A stretch of 64,000 bases of DNA from LC029 sp036676475 (GTDB lineage: Bacteria > Bacillota > Bacilli > Aneurinibacillales > RAOX-1): NCBI GenBank assembly GCA_036676475.1, contig JAKFCU010000113.1, positions 9,236 to 73,235 of the forward strand, read 5' to 3'. Shown here one piece after another: positions 24,986 to 33,591 of this stretch (positions within the stretch are counted from its first letter, which is position 1; every line of letters begins with the position of its first letter). The notes under the pieces are model-generated. The model worked only from the letters and a program-made list of their open reading frames with translations. It did not search any database and was not told the DNA's origin. Position numbers and translations under genes: made by a program.

Positions 24986-25717
24986 ATGGAACATGGCCAA
25001 CCGATAGCAATACTTATGGGTTTGGAGTTTAACCTTTCTACAGTGTTAATGACTACTATCGCTGCTCTGATTGCCTTTTTAATTGCCAGAGCTGGTGCTG
25101 CAGCTGTAGTATCAGGATCTGCTGCAAGCGCTCCATCTGGAATGCAAAACTTTATGGAGTGGGTTATTGAATTCATTCGAAATACAATTGCTAGTACTAT
25201 GAGCTTGAAGCAAGGTGAAAAATACATTGGATTGGGATTAACCCTAGTCATGTACATCTTTGTTTCTAATATGTTAGGACTTCCCTTTGCGATTGTAACA
25301 GGAGAACATCATACCCTTTGGTGGAAATCACCAACTGCCGATCCACACGTTACATTAACGATGTCTGTCACGATCATTCTGTTGACTCAGATCTTCGGTA
25401 TTCGTGAGCATGGATTTGGAGGTTATCTAAAGAGTTATGCTCAACCGCAATCTTGGATGCTTCCTTTGAATATCATTGAGCAAATAGCAAACACCTTAAC
25501 ATTAGGTCTTCGTCTATTCGGTAACATTTACGCAGGGGAAGTTCTTCTTGCTTTGCTTGCTGGAGCGGTATCGTACGGAGCACTGGGAATGGTAGGTGCA
25601 GCAATTCCGATGCTTGTATGGCAAGGATTCAGTATCTTTGTCGGGGCGATTCAATCGTTCGTATTCATGATATTGACAATGGTTTACATTGCACACAGAG
25701 TAAGTCACGATCACTAA
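24986..25717 (+). CDS. atpB: ATP synthase subunit a
   Basis: A 243-residue, six-helix Fo subunit. The conserved helix TLGLRLFGNIYAGEVLL contains the essential arginine of the proton half-channel. It forms the stator channel next to the c-ring in the membrane. The ATG at 24986 follows AAGGGGGTG. The length is normal for Bacillales. Confidence 0.95.
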   Translation: MEHGQPIAILMGLEFNLSTVLMTTIAALIAFLIARAGAAAVVSGSAASAPSGMQNFMEWVIEFIRNTIASTMSLKQGEKYIGLGLTLVMYIFVSNMLGLPFAIVTGEHHTLWWKSPTADPHVTLTMSVTIILLTQIFGIREHGFGGYLKSYAQPQSWMLPLNIIEQIANTLTLGLRLFGNIYAGEVLLALLAGAVSYGALGMVGAAIPMLVWQGFSIFVGAIQSFVFMILTMVYIAHRVSHDH

Positions 25718-25795
25718 GTTATTCATTCTCAACAACCTGAGTTTGAAATAAATTCTTACACAATCTGATTTGAAAAAAAGGGAGGAAATTCTGTC

Positions 25796-26014
25796 ATGTC
25801 ATTAGGAATTTTAGCAGCAGCTCTTGCTGTAGGTTTAGCAGCTATCGGTGCAGGTATTGGTAATGGTCTTATCGTAGGTAACACAGTTTCTGGTATTGCT
25901 CGTCAACCAGAACTTCGCGGAACTCTTCAAACCACAATGTTTATCGGTATCGGTCTAGTAGAGGCGATTCCTATCATCGCGGTTGTTATCGCGTTTATGG
26001 CTTTGGGTCAGTAG
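25796..26014 (+). CDS. atpE: ATP synthase subunit c
   Basis: A 72-residue hairpin protein. Helix 1 has the glycine motif GAGIGNG, the loop is ARQPE, and helix 2 carries the proton-carrying Glu56 in GIGLVEAIP. No sodium-type ligand set is visible (no Gln and Ser/Thr pattern as in Na+ c-rings), so it is a proton-type ring. A strong ribosome site (GGGAGG) matches the high copy number needed. A hairpin follows in the gap to atpF. Confidence 0.97.
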   Translation: MSLGILAAALAVGLAAIGAGIGNGLIVGNTVSGIARQPELRGTLQTTMFIGIGLVEAIPIIAVVIAFMALGQ

Positions 26015-26027
26015 ACCTAATAATTTA

Positions 26028-26060
26028 AATGGCGATGGTTCCGGATTGAACCTCGCCATT
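26028..26060 (+). repeat. Intercistronic hairpin atpE-atpF
   Basis: AATGGCGA and GGTTC pair with GAACC and TCGCCATT, a 13-bp stem with one bulged T, no T-run. It may stabilise the upstream atpE message end and so raise subunit c dose (inference). Confidence 0.7.
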
Positions 26061-26155
26061 CCTTATGTTTTGAAAAATAGTCATCCTCATTAAGGGATGC
26101 TCAAGTTGTATTTCGACGTAAATGCAGTAGAAATGCCAAGAGAGGAAGTGATTAG

Positions 26156-26644
26156 ATGCTTCATGTACAATGGGGAACAGCCTTATACCAGTTAGTCGTG
26201 TTTATCGTATTGTTCTTATTGCTACGTAAGTATGCATTAGGCCCGTTGATGAGTGTTATGGAAGCTCGTCAAAGAAAGATTTCGAGCGATATTGCAGCGG
26301 CTGAGAAAAACCGCGATGAAGCTGTTAAGTTAATCGAAGAGCAAAAAGCAGAGTTGAAAGTTGCTCGTCAAGATGCAGCAAAAATCCTTGAAAATGCACG
26401 TTTATCTGCAGAAAAGCAAGCGGACGATATTGTAGTAAAAGCAAAAGAAGAAGCAGAACAGTTCAAGAAGAATGCGCAAATGGATATCAATCGTGAAAAA
26501 GAACAGGCGATGTCTGCTCTTCGTGAGCAAGTTGGCGCATTATCCGTCATGTTGGCTACCAAGATTATTGAAAAAGAATTGGATAACAATCAACAGGAAA
26601 AATTGGTTTCCGATTTTCTTAAAGAGGTAGGAGAAGCGAAATGA
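26156..26644 (+). CDS. atpF: ATP synthase subunit b
   Basis: A 162-residue protein: one N-terminal membrane helix (about 5-27), then a long charged helix rich in A, E, K and R that forms the peripheral stalk dimer. SVMEARQRKISSDIAAAEKN after the membrane anchor is typical. It tethers F1 via subunit delta. The ATG at 26156 follows GAGGAAGTG. Its stop overlaps the start of atpH (ATGA). Confidence 0.95.
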   Translation: MLHVQWGTALYQLVVFIVLFLLLRKYALGPLMSVMEARQRKISSDIAAAEKNRDEAVKLIEEQKAELKVARQDAAKILENARLSAEKQADDIVVKAKEEAEQFKKNAQMDINREKEQAMSALREQVGALSVMLATKIIEKELDNNQQEKLVSDFLKEVGEAK

Positions 26645-27189
26645 GTAGTGGCGTTGTAGCGAAGCGATATGCCTATGCCCTTTTTGAAGTAGCTTCAGAA
26701 AGAAAGCAAATTGATTTGGTGGAACTAGAACTGCAGCAAATCAAGCAAGCCATTGACGAGAATCCTGCCTTTTTGCAATTTTTACAGCATCCACAAATTG
26801 CAAAAGAAGTAAAGAAAAAGGAGTTCCAACAAGTCTTCGGTATGATTTTTTCTGAGACTACATTGAATTTCATCAATCTTTTAATTGACAAAAATCGTGA
26901 GGATGCATTTGAATTGGTTCCTCAATATTTTACGGATAAAGCGAACGAAGTTCGTGGATTAGTGGATGCTATTGTTACTTCTGTCAAGCCGCTTTCTGAT
27001 GAACAGAAAGATGGATTAGTTCAGTCATTTAAAAAATTATTGAATAAAGAAATTCGTATTCATAATGAATTAAACGATTCCATTATGGGCGGAGTAGTCG
27101 TACAAATTGGCGATCGTCTATATGATGGAAGCGTAGCTGGCAAGCTAAATCGTTTACAGCAGAGCTTAAAACAAGCTCAAGTTCGGTAG
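26641..27189 (+). CDS. atpH: ATP synthase subunit delta
   Basis: A 182-residue F1 stalk subunit beginning VAKRYAYALFEVA and ending MGGVVVQIGDRLYDGSVAGKL, both family signatures. It binds the alpha N-termini and the b stalk. It overlaps atpF by 4 bp, suggesting coupled translation. Confidence 0.95.
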   Translation: MSSGVVAKRYAYALFEVASERKQIDLVELELQQIKQAIDENPAFLQFLQHPQIAKEVKKKEFQQVFGMIFSETTLNFINLLIDKNREDAFELVPQYFTDKANEVRGLVDAIVTSVKPLSDEQKDGLVQSFKKLLNKEIRIHNELNDSIMGGVVVQIGDRLYDGSVAGKLNRLQQSLKQAQVR

Positions 27190-27205
27190 ATAGGGAGGGT
27201 ACTTC

Positions 27206-28717
27206 GTGAGCGCAATCAGACCTGAAGAAATCAGTTCTCTCATTAAAAAGCAAATTGAGAACTATAAATCTGATATTCAAGTTGTTGATGTTGGTACAGT
27301 AATCCAAATTGGTGACGGTATTGCCCGTGTGCATGGTTTGGAAAAGGCTATGGCTGGGGAACTTTTGGAGTTCTCAAATGGCGTTATGGGTATGGTATTG
27401 AACCTGGAAGAAGATAACGTAGGGGTCATCATTCTTGGACCTTACACAGGAATTAAAGAAGGCGATCAAGTTAAGCGTACGGGACGTATCATGGAAGTTC
27501 CAGTTGGGAAAGCCCTTCTTGGACGTGTAGTCAATCCGCTTGGACAACCTATCGATGGGTTGGGACCGATTGAAACGACTCATTTCCGTCCGATTGAATC
27601 TCCAGCACCTGGAGTTATGGCTCGTAAATCCGTTCATGAGCCTATGCAAACTGGTTTGAAAGCGATCGACGCTTTGGTTCCTATTGGTCGTGGTCAGCGT
27701 GAGTTAATCATCGGAGACCGCCAAACAGGTAAAACCAGTGTGGCAATCGATGCGATCTTGAACCAAAAAGGTCAAGACATGATTTGTATCTATGTAGCGA
27801 TTGGTCAAAAGCAATCCACTGTTGCTGGTGTGGTTGAGACTCTTCGCAAGCATGGTGCATTAGATTATACCATTATCGTATCCGCTACGGCATCCGATCC
27901 TGCTCCATTGCTATACTTGGCTCCTTATGCCGGTGTTGCTATGGGTGAATACTTTATGTACAACGGTGGACACGTGCTTTGTGTATACGATGACTTGTCC
28001 AAGCAAGCAGCAGGTTACCGTGAGCTTTCTCTCTTGCTTCGTCGTCCTCCAGGTCGTGAAGCTTATCCAGGGGACGTATTCTATCTTCACTCCCGCTTGT
28101 TAGAGCGTGCAGCGAAGTTGAATGATGACTTAGGCGGCGGTTCTCTAACTGCACTTCCGTTCATTGAAACACAAGCATCTGACGTATCTGCTTATATTCC
28201 AACAAACGTAATCTCCATCACCGATGGACAGATCTTCCTTGAGTCTGACTTGTTTTACTCTGGGGTTCGTCCAGCGATTAACGCTGGTATCTCCGTATCT
28301 CGTGTAGGGGGATCCGCGCAAATCAAGGCGATGAAAAAAGTTGCAGGTACCCTTCGTCTTGACCTTGCTCAGTATCGCGAACTTCAAGCGTTTGCTCAGT
28401 TCGGATCTGACCTGGATAAAGCAACAAAAGCTCGTTTGGATCGCGGGGAGCGTACCGTTGAAATCTTAAAGCAAGGTGTTAACGAGCCAATGCCTGTAGA
28501 AAAGCAAGTTCTTTCCATCTATGCTCTTACTAAAGGTTATCTTGATGATGTTCCAGTTGAAGATGTACGCCGTTTCGAAAAGGAATTGCATGCCTTCTTT
28601 GATACAAGCAAGAAAGATCTTTTGGAAACTATCCGCAATAAAAAGGAATTACCATCAGATGATCAGTTGAAAGCAGCAATCGGAGAGTTTAAGAAAGGCT
28701 TTGCTCCTTCTAAATAG
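27206..28717 (+). CDS. atpA: ATP synthase subunit alpha
   Basis: A 503-residue F1 subunit with the P-loop GDRQTGKTS (about 169-177) and the alpha signature PAINAGISVSRVG. It forms the non-catalytic nucleotide sites of the F1 hexamer. GTG 27206 follows AGGGAGGG and starts SAIRPEEISSLIK, the usual N-terminus. Confidence 0.97.
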   Translation: MSAIRPEEISSLIKKQIENYKSDIQVVDVGTVIQIGDGIARVHGLEKAMAGELLEFSNGVMGMVLNLEEDNVGVIILGPYTGIKEGDQVKRTGRIMEVPVGKALLGRVVNPLGQPIDGLGPIETTHFRPIESPAPGVMARKSVHEPMQTGLKAIDALVPIGRGQRELIIGDRQTGKTSVAIDAILNQKGQDMICIYVAIGQKQSTVAGVVETLRKHGALDYTIIVSATASDPAPLLYLAPYAGVAMGEYFMYNGGHVLCVYDDLSKQAAGYRELSLLLRRPPGREAYPGDVFYLHSRLLERAAKLNDDLGGGSLTALPFIETQASDVSAYIPTNVISITDGQIFLESDLFYSGVRPAINAGISVSRVGGSAQIKAMKKVAGTLRLDLAQYRELQAFAQFGSDLDKATKARLDRGERTVEILKQGVNEPMPVEKQVLSIYALTKGYLDDVPVEDVRRFEKELHAFFDTSKKDLLETIRNKKELPSDDQLKAAIGEFKKGFAPSK

Positions 28718-28767
28718 TGCCGGATCTGTGCTTGCAATAAACTGAATCGATAAAGGTGGTGAAATCG

Positions 28768-29622
28768 ATGGCTATAGGAACACGCGAAATTAAACGACGT
28801 ATTAAAAGCGTTAAAAATACGAGACAAATTACCAAAGCGATGAAGATGGTTGCTGCAGCAAAGCTCCGCCGTGCGCAGGAGCGTGCCCAGTCGTCCCGTC
28901 CTTATGCTGAAAAGATGAAAGAAGTGATCTCTAGCATCGCTTCCGGAACGACAGCAAAACACCCCATGCTGCAAACGCGTCCTGTAAAGAAGACCGGATA
29001 TTTGGTCATCTCTTCGGACCGCGGGCTAGCTGGGGGATTGAACAGTAACCTTTTACGTCAAGTGGTTACTAGCATTCAAGAGCGACACAAGAGCAAAGAT
29101 GAATATGTGATATTTGCCGTAGGGAAAAAGGGCCGTGACTTCTTTGGAAAGCGTGATTACCCAATCATCGAAGAGATTGTTGGCATCCCGGATTCCCCTA
29201 GTTTCTCTGACATTAAAGGGATCGCTAGTAAAGCTGTGACTTTGTTTGCTGAAGAAAAGATTGATGAATTGAATCTCTTCTACAGTAAATTCCAAAGTGC
29301 TTTAACCCAAATTCCAACCGAGGTTCGTCTTCTTCCTTTAGCGGCAGTAGATTCGACCTCTGCAGTGAAAACAAGCTACGAATATGAACCATCCGCAGAG
29401 GAAGTATTGAACGATTTACTTCCCCGCTATGCAGAGACATTAATCTTTAGTGCCTTGCTTGATTCCAAAGCAAGCTTCTATGGAGCACAAATGACGGCAA
29501 TGGGAAGCGCAAGCGACAATGCAAGCGATATGATCGACAAGTTAACGCTGATCTTCAACCGCTCTCGTCAAGCTGCGATTACTCAGGAAATTTCTGAGAT
29601 TGTTGCTGGTGCGAATGCTTAG
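28768..29622 (+). CDS. atpG: ATP synthase subunit gamma
   Basis: A 284-residue central-stalk subunit with the N-terminal helix REIKRRIKSVKNTRQITKAM and the C-terminal helix NRSRQAAITQEISEIVAGA, which together form the rotor coiled coil. ATG 28768 follows AAAGGTGG; an upstream in-frame GTG is rejected because it overlaps the ribosome site. Confidence 0.95.
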   Translation: MAIGTREIKRRIKSVKNTRQITKAMKMVAAAKLRRAQERAQSSRPYAEKMKEVISSIASGTTAKHPMLQTRPVKKTGYLVISSDRGLAGGLNSNLLRQVVTSIQERHKSKDEYVIFAVGKKGRDFFGKRDYPIIEEIVGIPDSPSFSDIKGIASKAVTLFAEEKIDELNLFYSKFQSALTQIPTEVRLLPLAAVDSTSAVKTSYEYEPSAEEVLNDLLPRYAETLIFSALLDSKASFYGAQMTAMGSASDNASDMIDKLTLIFNRSRQAAITQEISEIVAGANA

Positions 29623-29647
29623 TTGGACTCAATAGAATAAGGGTGTT

Positions 29648-29672
29648 CCTCTACCAGTCGGACTGGTAGAGG
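29648..29672 (+). repeat. Intercistronic hairpin atpG-atpD
   Basis: CCTCTACCAG pairs perfectly with CTGGTAGAGG around a 5-base loop; no T-run follows, so transcription should read through. It may be an mRNA processing or stability element. Confidence 0.75.
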
Positions 29673-29711
29673 GACCATCCAATGATTGAGTATTATAAAG
29701 GAGGGAAACAG

Positions 29712-31133
29712 ATGATTAAAGGACGCGTAGTAGCGATCATGGGTCCGGTTGTTGACATCGAGTTCGAACGTGGACAATTACCAGCGATCTATAATGCTAT
29801 TAAAATTCAACATAAACCATCTTCTGAAAAAGAAATGGAAATTAACTTAACTTGTGAAGTAGCGATCCACTTAGGGGATAATATGGTACGTACGGTTGCT
29901 ATGTCCTCTACAGATGGCTTGACTCGTGGTTTAGATGCAATAGATACAGGGAAGCCGATCTCTGTACCAGTAGGCGGAAAAACATTGGGTCGCGTGTTTA
30001 ACGTATTGGGAGATCCTATCGACTTGATGGATGCTCCAGAAGGTGTCGATACCCTTCCGATTCACCGTTCAGCTCCTCCTTTCGAAGAGCAGGCTCCAGC
30101 TGACCAAATCCTTGAAACAGGAATTAAGGTTATCGACTTGCTAGCTCCTTATGCTAAAGGTGGTAAGATCGGTCTATTTGGTGGTGCCGGGGTAGGTAAA
30201 ACGGTTCTGATTCAGGAATTGATCAACAACATCGCTCAAGAGCATGGAGGATACTCCATCTTTGCCGGCGTTGGAGAGCGTACTCGTGAAGGAAACGACC
30301 TTTACCATGAAATGAAGGACTCTGGCGTTCTTTCTAAGACTACCATGGTATTCGGTCAGATGAATGAGCCGCCAGGAGCGCGTATGCGTGTTGCTCTTAC
30401 CGGTTTGACCATGGCGGAATATTTCCGTGATGCTGAAGGCCGTGACGTATTGTTGTTCATCGACAACATCTTCCGTTTCACGCAAGCAGGTTCTGAGGTA
30501 TCTGCGTTGCTTGGACGTATGCCATCTGCGGTAGGTTACCAGCCTACATTGGCTACTGAAATGGGTCAGTTGCAGGAGCGTATCACTTCTACCAAGAAGG
30601 GTTCTGTAACTTCCATTCAAGCTATCTACGTTCCTGCGGATGACTATACGGATCCAGCTCCAGCTACAACATTTGCTCACTTGGATGCTACAACAAACCT
30701 TGACCGCGGTATCTCCGAGTTAGGTATCTACCCTGCGGTGGATCCATTGGCTTCTACTTCCCGTCTATTGACTCCGGATGTACTTGGCCAAGAACATTAT
30801 GATGTTGCTCGCGGAGTCCAAGCGGTACTTCAGCGTTATAAAGAATTGCAAGATATCATCGCCATCTTGGGTATGGATGAATTGTCTGATGAAGATAAGC
30901 AGTTGGTTGCTCGTGCTCGTAAGATCCAACGTTTCTTGTCCCAGCCGTTCCACGTGGCTGAGCAGTTTACCGGATTCCCTGGAAAATACGTTCCAGTTAA
31001 AGAAACCGTGCGCAGCTTTAAAGAAATTTTGGATGGTAAGCATGACGATCTTCCAGAAGTTGCCTTCTTGTATGTAGGTACCATCGAAGAAGCTCGTGAA
31101 AAAGGTAAAAAAATGCTGGCTGAAGCGAAATAA
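29712..31133 (+). CDS. atpD: ATP synthase subunit beta
   Basis: A 473-residue catalytic F1 subunit with P-loop GGAGVGKTV (about 151-159), the catalytic GERTREGND and PALATEMG-like QPTLATEMG. It makes ATP at the alpha-beta interface. ATG 29712 sits 7 bp after AAAGGAGGG; an earlier in-frame ATG at 29682 is too far upstream of the site. Confidence 0.97.
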   Translation: MIKGRVVAIMGPVVDIEFERGQLPAIYNAIKIQHKPSSEKEMEINLTCEVAIHLGDNMVRTVAMSSTDGLTRGLDAIDTGKPISVPVGGKTLGRVFNVLGDPIDLMDAPEGVDTLPIHRSAPPFEEQAPADQILETGIKVIDLLAPYAKGGKIGLFGGAGVGKTVLIQELINNIAQEHGGYSIFAGVGERTREGNDLYHEMKDSGVLSKTTMVFGQMNEPPGARMRVALTGLTMAEYFRDAEGRDVLLFIDNIFRFTQAGSEVSALLGRMPSAVGYQPTLATEMGQLQERITSTKKGSVTSIQAIYVPADDYTDPAPATTFAHLDATTNLDRGISELGIYPAVDPLASTSRLLTPDVLGQEHYDVARGVQAVLQRYKELQDIIAILGMDELSDEDKQLVARARKIQRFLSQPFHVAEQFTGFPGKYVPVKETVRSFKEILDGKHDDLPEVAFLYVGTIEEAREKGKKMLAEAK

Positions 31134-31244
31134 GCAACCCTAGTTCGGCACCCATAGATTGGGTATTATTTTCCGGATGTAATTATATCTCTTGGAAATA
31201 TCCACCTATAAGTTGGGTGTTATCTTAAAGGGGGAACGGAACCG

Positions 31245-31652
31245 ATGAATACTGTAAAAGTAGAAATAGTGACTCCTGAACGGGTTGTTTATAGCGGAGA
31301 AGCAAATATTGTGATTGCGAAAGGAAAAGATGGGGAGCTAGGTATTCTAGCCAATCATATTCCCTTAGTCACTCCACTTAAGATAGCTCCAGTTCAGATT
31401 AAAAAAACAGCCGGTGAAGATATAATTGCTGTCAGCGGAGGATTCATGGAAGTCCGTAAAGATAAGGTGACGATCCTTGCTGAAACGGCAGAGCTTCCTG
31501 ATGAAATCGATGTGAACCGTGCCGAAGCTGCAAAAGAGCGCGCAGAACGCCGGATGGCTGAAAGCAAACAAGATGACCTTGATTTCAAACGATCTCAACT
31601 TTCTTTACAGCGTGCATTAATACGTCTTCAAGTGGCAAAGAAGAGAAAATAA
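31245..31652 (+). CDS. atpC: ATP synthase subunit epsilon
   Basis: A 135-residue subunit: an N-terminal beta-sandwich starting KVEIVTPERVVYSGEA with GELGILANHIPLVTPL, and a C-terminal two-helix domain rich in A, E and R, used for regulation of ATP hydrolysis. The 111-bp gap after atpD contains two similar mini-hairpins built on ACCC...GGGT. It is the last gene of the operon and is followed by a strong terminator. Confidence 0.95.
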   Translation: MNTVKVEIVTPERVVYSGEANIVIAKGKDGELGILANHIPLVTPLKIAPVQIKKTAGEDIIAVSGGFMEVRKDKVTILAETAELPDEIDVNRAEAAKERAERRMAESKQDDLDFKRSQLSLQRALIRLQVAKKRK

Positions 31653-31661
31653 GAATTCATT

Positions 31662-31690
31662 AACTCCTGGTGATTAGCCAGGAGTTTTTT
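31662..31690 (+). terminator. atp operon terminator
   Basis: AACTCCTGG pairs with CCAGGAGTT around TGATTAG, followed by TTTTTT. Confidence 0.9.
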
Positions 31691-31898
31691 ATATTACGGA
31701 TGGAATAATTTCTATTTGTACAGTGAGTCTGTTTTTTAAAAAATTTGTGAAGTTATCATTCGTTCTCTTTACAAAACTACACTTATGCTTTAACTTAGAA
31801 AGAAGAATTAGGTACGAAGGCCTATTAACCTTATTCCATTCTGTACATCATGCCATTATACATAGATAAGTTTATCGGTAGGGAGGGAAGCTGAATAC

Positions 31899-32237
31899 AT
31901 GTCTTTGCTAGGAAATGAGTTAAAACGGTTACGTGATCTGCGTGGGTACACGCTTGAAGAAGCTTCTAATCTGATCGATATCACTCGTCAATATTTAAGC
32001 ATGTTAGAAAAAGGTCAAAGAAAGTCTGCTTCCTTCGATATTATGAATCGACTTGCTGAAGTTTATGGGGTCCCACTAGATTATCTCAAGAAGTTCATCT
32101 CAGAATCTGCAAAGGAACTGACCGAAGACGAACTAATGATTTGGAATCAGCTGAATAAAAGAGCGGAAGAAGAGGTCTATTATAAAAGCAGCAACTTTCT
32201 AATCAGTGTGGTTACTGATTTAAAGGAAAGTATGTAA
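31899..32237 (+). CDS. Xre-family transcriptional regulator
   Basis: A 112-residue protein with an HTH_3/Cro domain at about 6-62 (LKRLRDLRGYTLEEASNLI, recognition around TRQYLSMLEKG) and a short helical C-terminus of unknown role. It lies between the atp and nuo operons on the same strand. A link to respiratory control is only positional. The ATG at 31899 follows AGGGAGGG. Confidence 0.88.
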   Translation: MSLLGNELKRLRDLRGYTLEEASNLIDITRQYLSMLEKGQRKSASFDIMNRLAEVYGVPLDYLKKFISESAKELTEDELMIWNQLNKRAEEEVYYKSSNFLISVVTDLKESM

Positions 32238-32270
32238 AAGAGTGATGACTAGTTCATCGCTCTTTGTTTT
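32237..32270 (+). terminator. Terminator after the xre gene
   Basis: AAAGAGTGATG pairs with CATCGCTCTTT (one wobble) around a 7-base loop, then GTTTTG. It begins at the stop codon. Confidence 0.7.
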
Positions 32271-32713
32271 GTTTAAACGGATATTGTATTGCATACCTGT
32301 TCTCCCTGCAAACCAGGAACGTTTTGTATATTACGGAGAAGTGTAGGGAATATTTTTAAACATACCGATATTAGTTAATGTGGCTTAAAAAACAAATAGT
32401 ATTCCTAAATTTTATTACATTAATTCATGTTAAGTACACAGGACTTTGAAAGGAAAAAGCCCATCTACGAGTAGGGCTGGGCAAATATTTCTATGAGTAA
32501 CAAATATGATTTTTGTCACAATATTAACCTTTCTTTTCTGCTATGATAACAATGGAGTATTGGTTACTGTATGGAAGAAAGAATAAGCGTTGAGTAAGGG
32601 GGACAATAATTCTTCATTAAAAATTCTCATGTTAGACACAAAGCCAAATGTAATGTATACTGTCTTATGGAATGTGATGTTTTAAACATTATTATGGTAA
32701 TGGGGGGAGAGCA
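32271..32713. other. Gene-less region upstream of nuoA
   Basis: This 443-bp AT-rich stretch has no convincing gene. It contains a hairpin AGCC...GGCT (32458-32478) whose minus-strand reading is followed by TTTTTCC, which looks like a minus-strand terminator with no visible minus-strand gene. The nuo promoter lies at its right end. Confidence 0.5.
32633..32661 (+). promoter_or_regulatory. Sigma-A promoter of the nuo operon
   Basis: TAGACA at 32633-32638 and TATACT at 32656-32661 with 17-bp spacing. nuoA starts 52 bp after the -10. Confidence 0.7.
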
Positions 32714-33082
32714 ATGACAGAGTTGTACTCCAATAATTACCTGATTGTCGCCATTTTTCTATTCCTGGGGTTAGCACTGCCGATTGGTGCACTAACTGCG
32801 GGGCGTTTTCTGCGCCCACATAACCCAACCCCTGCTAAGCAGACAACGTACGAGAGCGGGATAGAACCCTTTGGAGGCAGTTGGGTACAGTTCAATGTGA
32901 AGTACTACATTTATGCTTTATTGTTTGTGGTATTTGATGTTGAAACAATCTTTTTATATCCATGGGCCGTAGCCTATGATCAGTTGGGGTTATTCGCCTT
33001 GGTTGAAATGCTGATCTTTGTAGTGTTATTGATTATTGGTTTAATTTATGCCTGGAAAAAGAAGGTGTTAGAATGGAACTAA
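32714..33082 (+). CDS. nuoA: NADH-quinone oxidoreductase subunit A
   Basis: A 122-residue, three-helix subunit of the complex I membrane arm. The loop after helix 1 has YESGIEPFGGSWVQFNVKYY, and helix 2 has VVFDVETIFLYPWA, the family signature. The ATG at 32714 follows GGGGGGAG. It overlaps nuoB by 10 bp. Confidence 0.95.
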   Translation: MTELYSNNYLIVAIFLFLGLALPIGALTAGRFLRPHNPTPAKQTTYESGIEPFGGSWVQFNVKYYIYALLFVVFDVETIFLYPWAVAYDQLGLFALVEMLIFVVLLIIGLIYAWKKKVLEWN

Positions 33083-33591
33083 ATCTTGAGGGCATCTCAC
33101 CAGAACAGCAACAAGAACTGAACAGAAATGTATTTGTCACCACCTTGGAACAGGTAAAAGCTTGGTCTCGAAGCAATTCCTTATGGCCCCTCGGTTTTGG
33201 TCTGGCGTGCTGTGCGATCGAAATGATGGCAACGGGTGGAGCGCATTATGACTTTGACCGCTTTGGGGTTATGTTCCGTGCTTCTCCGCGTCATTCAGAT
33301 TTGATGATTGTAGCCGGAACAGTGACCAAGAAGATGGCACCTGCACTTCGTCGTTTGTATGATCAAATGCCGGAACCGAAGTATGTGATTGCCATGGGTG
33401 TATGTGCTACTGCAGGTGGACCTTACGTTAACGCTTACTCCGTAGTAAAAGGAGTAGATCAAATCGTACCGGTTGATGTTTATATCCCAGGCTGTCCGCC
33501 AAACCCGGCGGCATTAATCTATGGGGTGAATAAGCTTCAAGAAAAGATTCGTTGGGAAGCGAAGACTGGGAAGAAGGTGACCAGTCTATGA
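33073..33591 (+). CDS. nuoB: NADH-quinone oxidoreductase subunit B
   Basis: A 172-residue iron-sulfur subunit carrying cluster N2. The ligands are in GLACCAIEMM (adjacent cysteines), MGVCATAGG and YIPGCPPNP. It sits at the quinone site with NuoD. Its end overlaps the start of nuoC by 4 bp. Confidence 0.96.
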   Translation: MELNLEGISPEQQQELNRNVFVTTLEQVKAWSRSNSLWPLGFGLACCAIEMMATGGAHYDFDRFGVMFRASPRHSDLMIVAGTVTKKMAPALRRLYDQMPEPKYVIAMGVCATAGGPYVNAYSVVKGVDQIVPVDVYIPGCPPNPAALIYGVNKLQEKIRWEAKTGKKVTSL

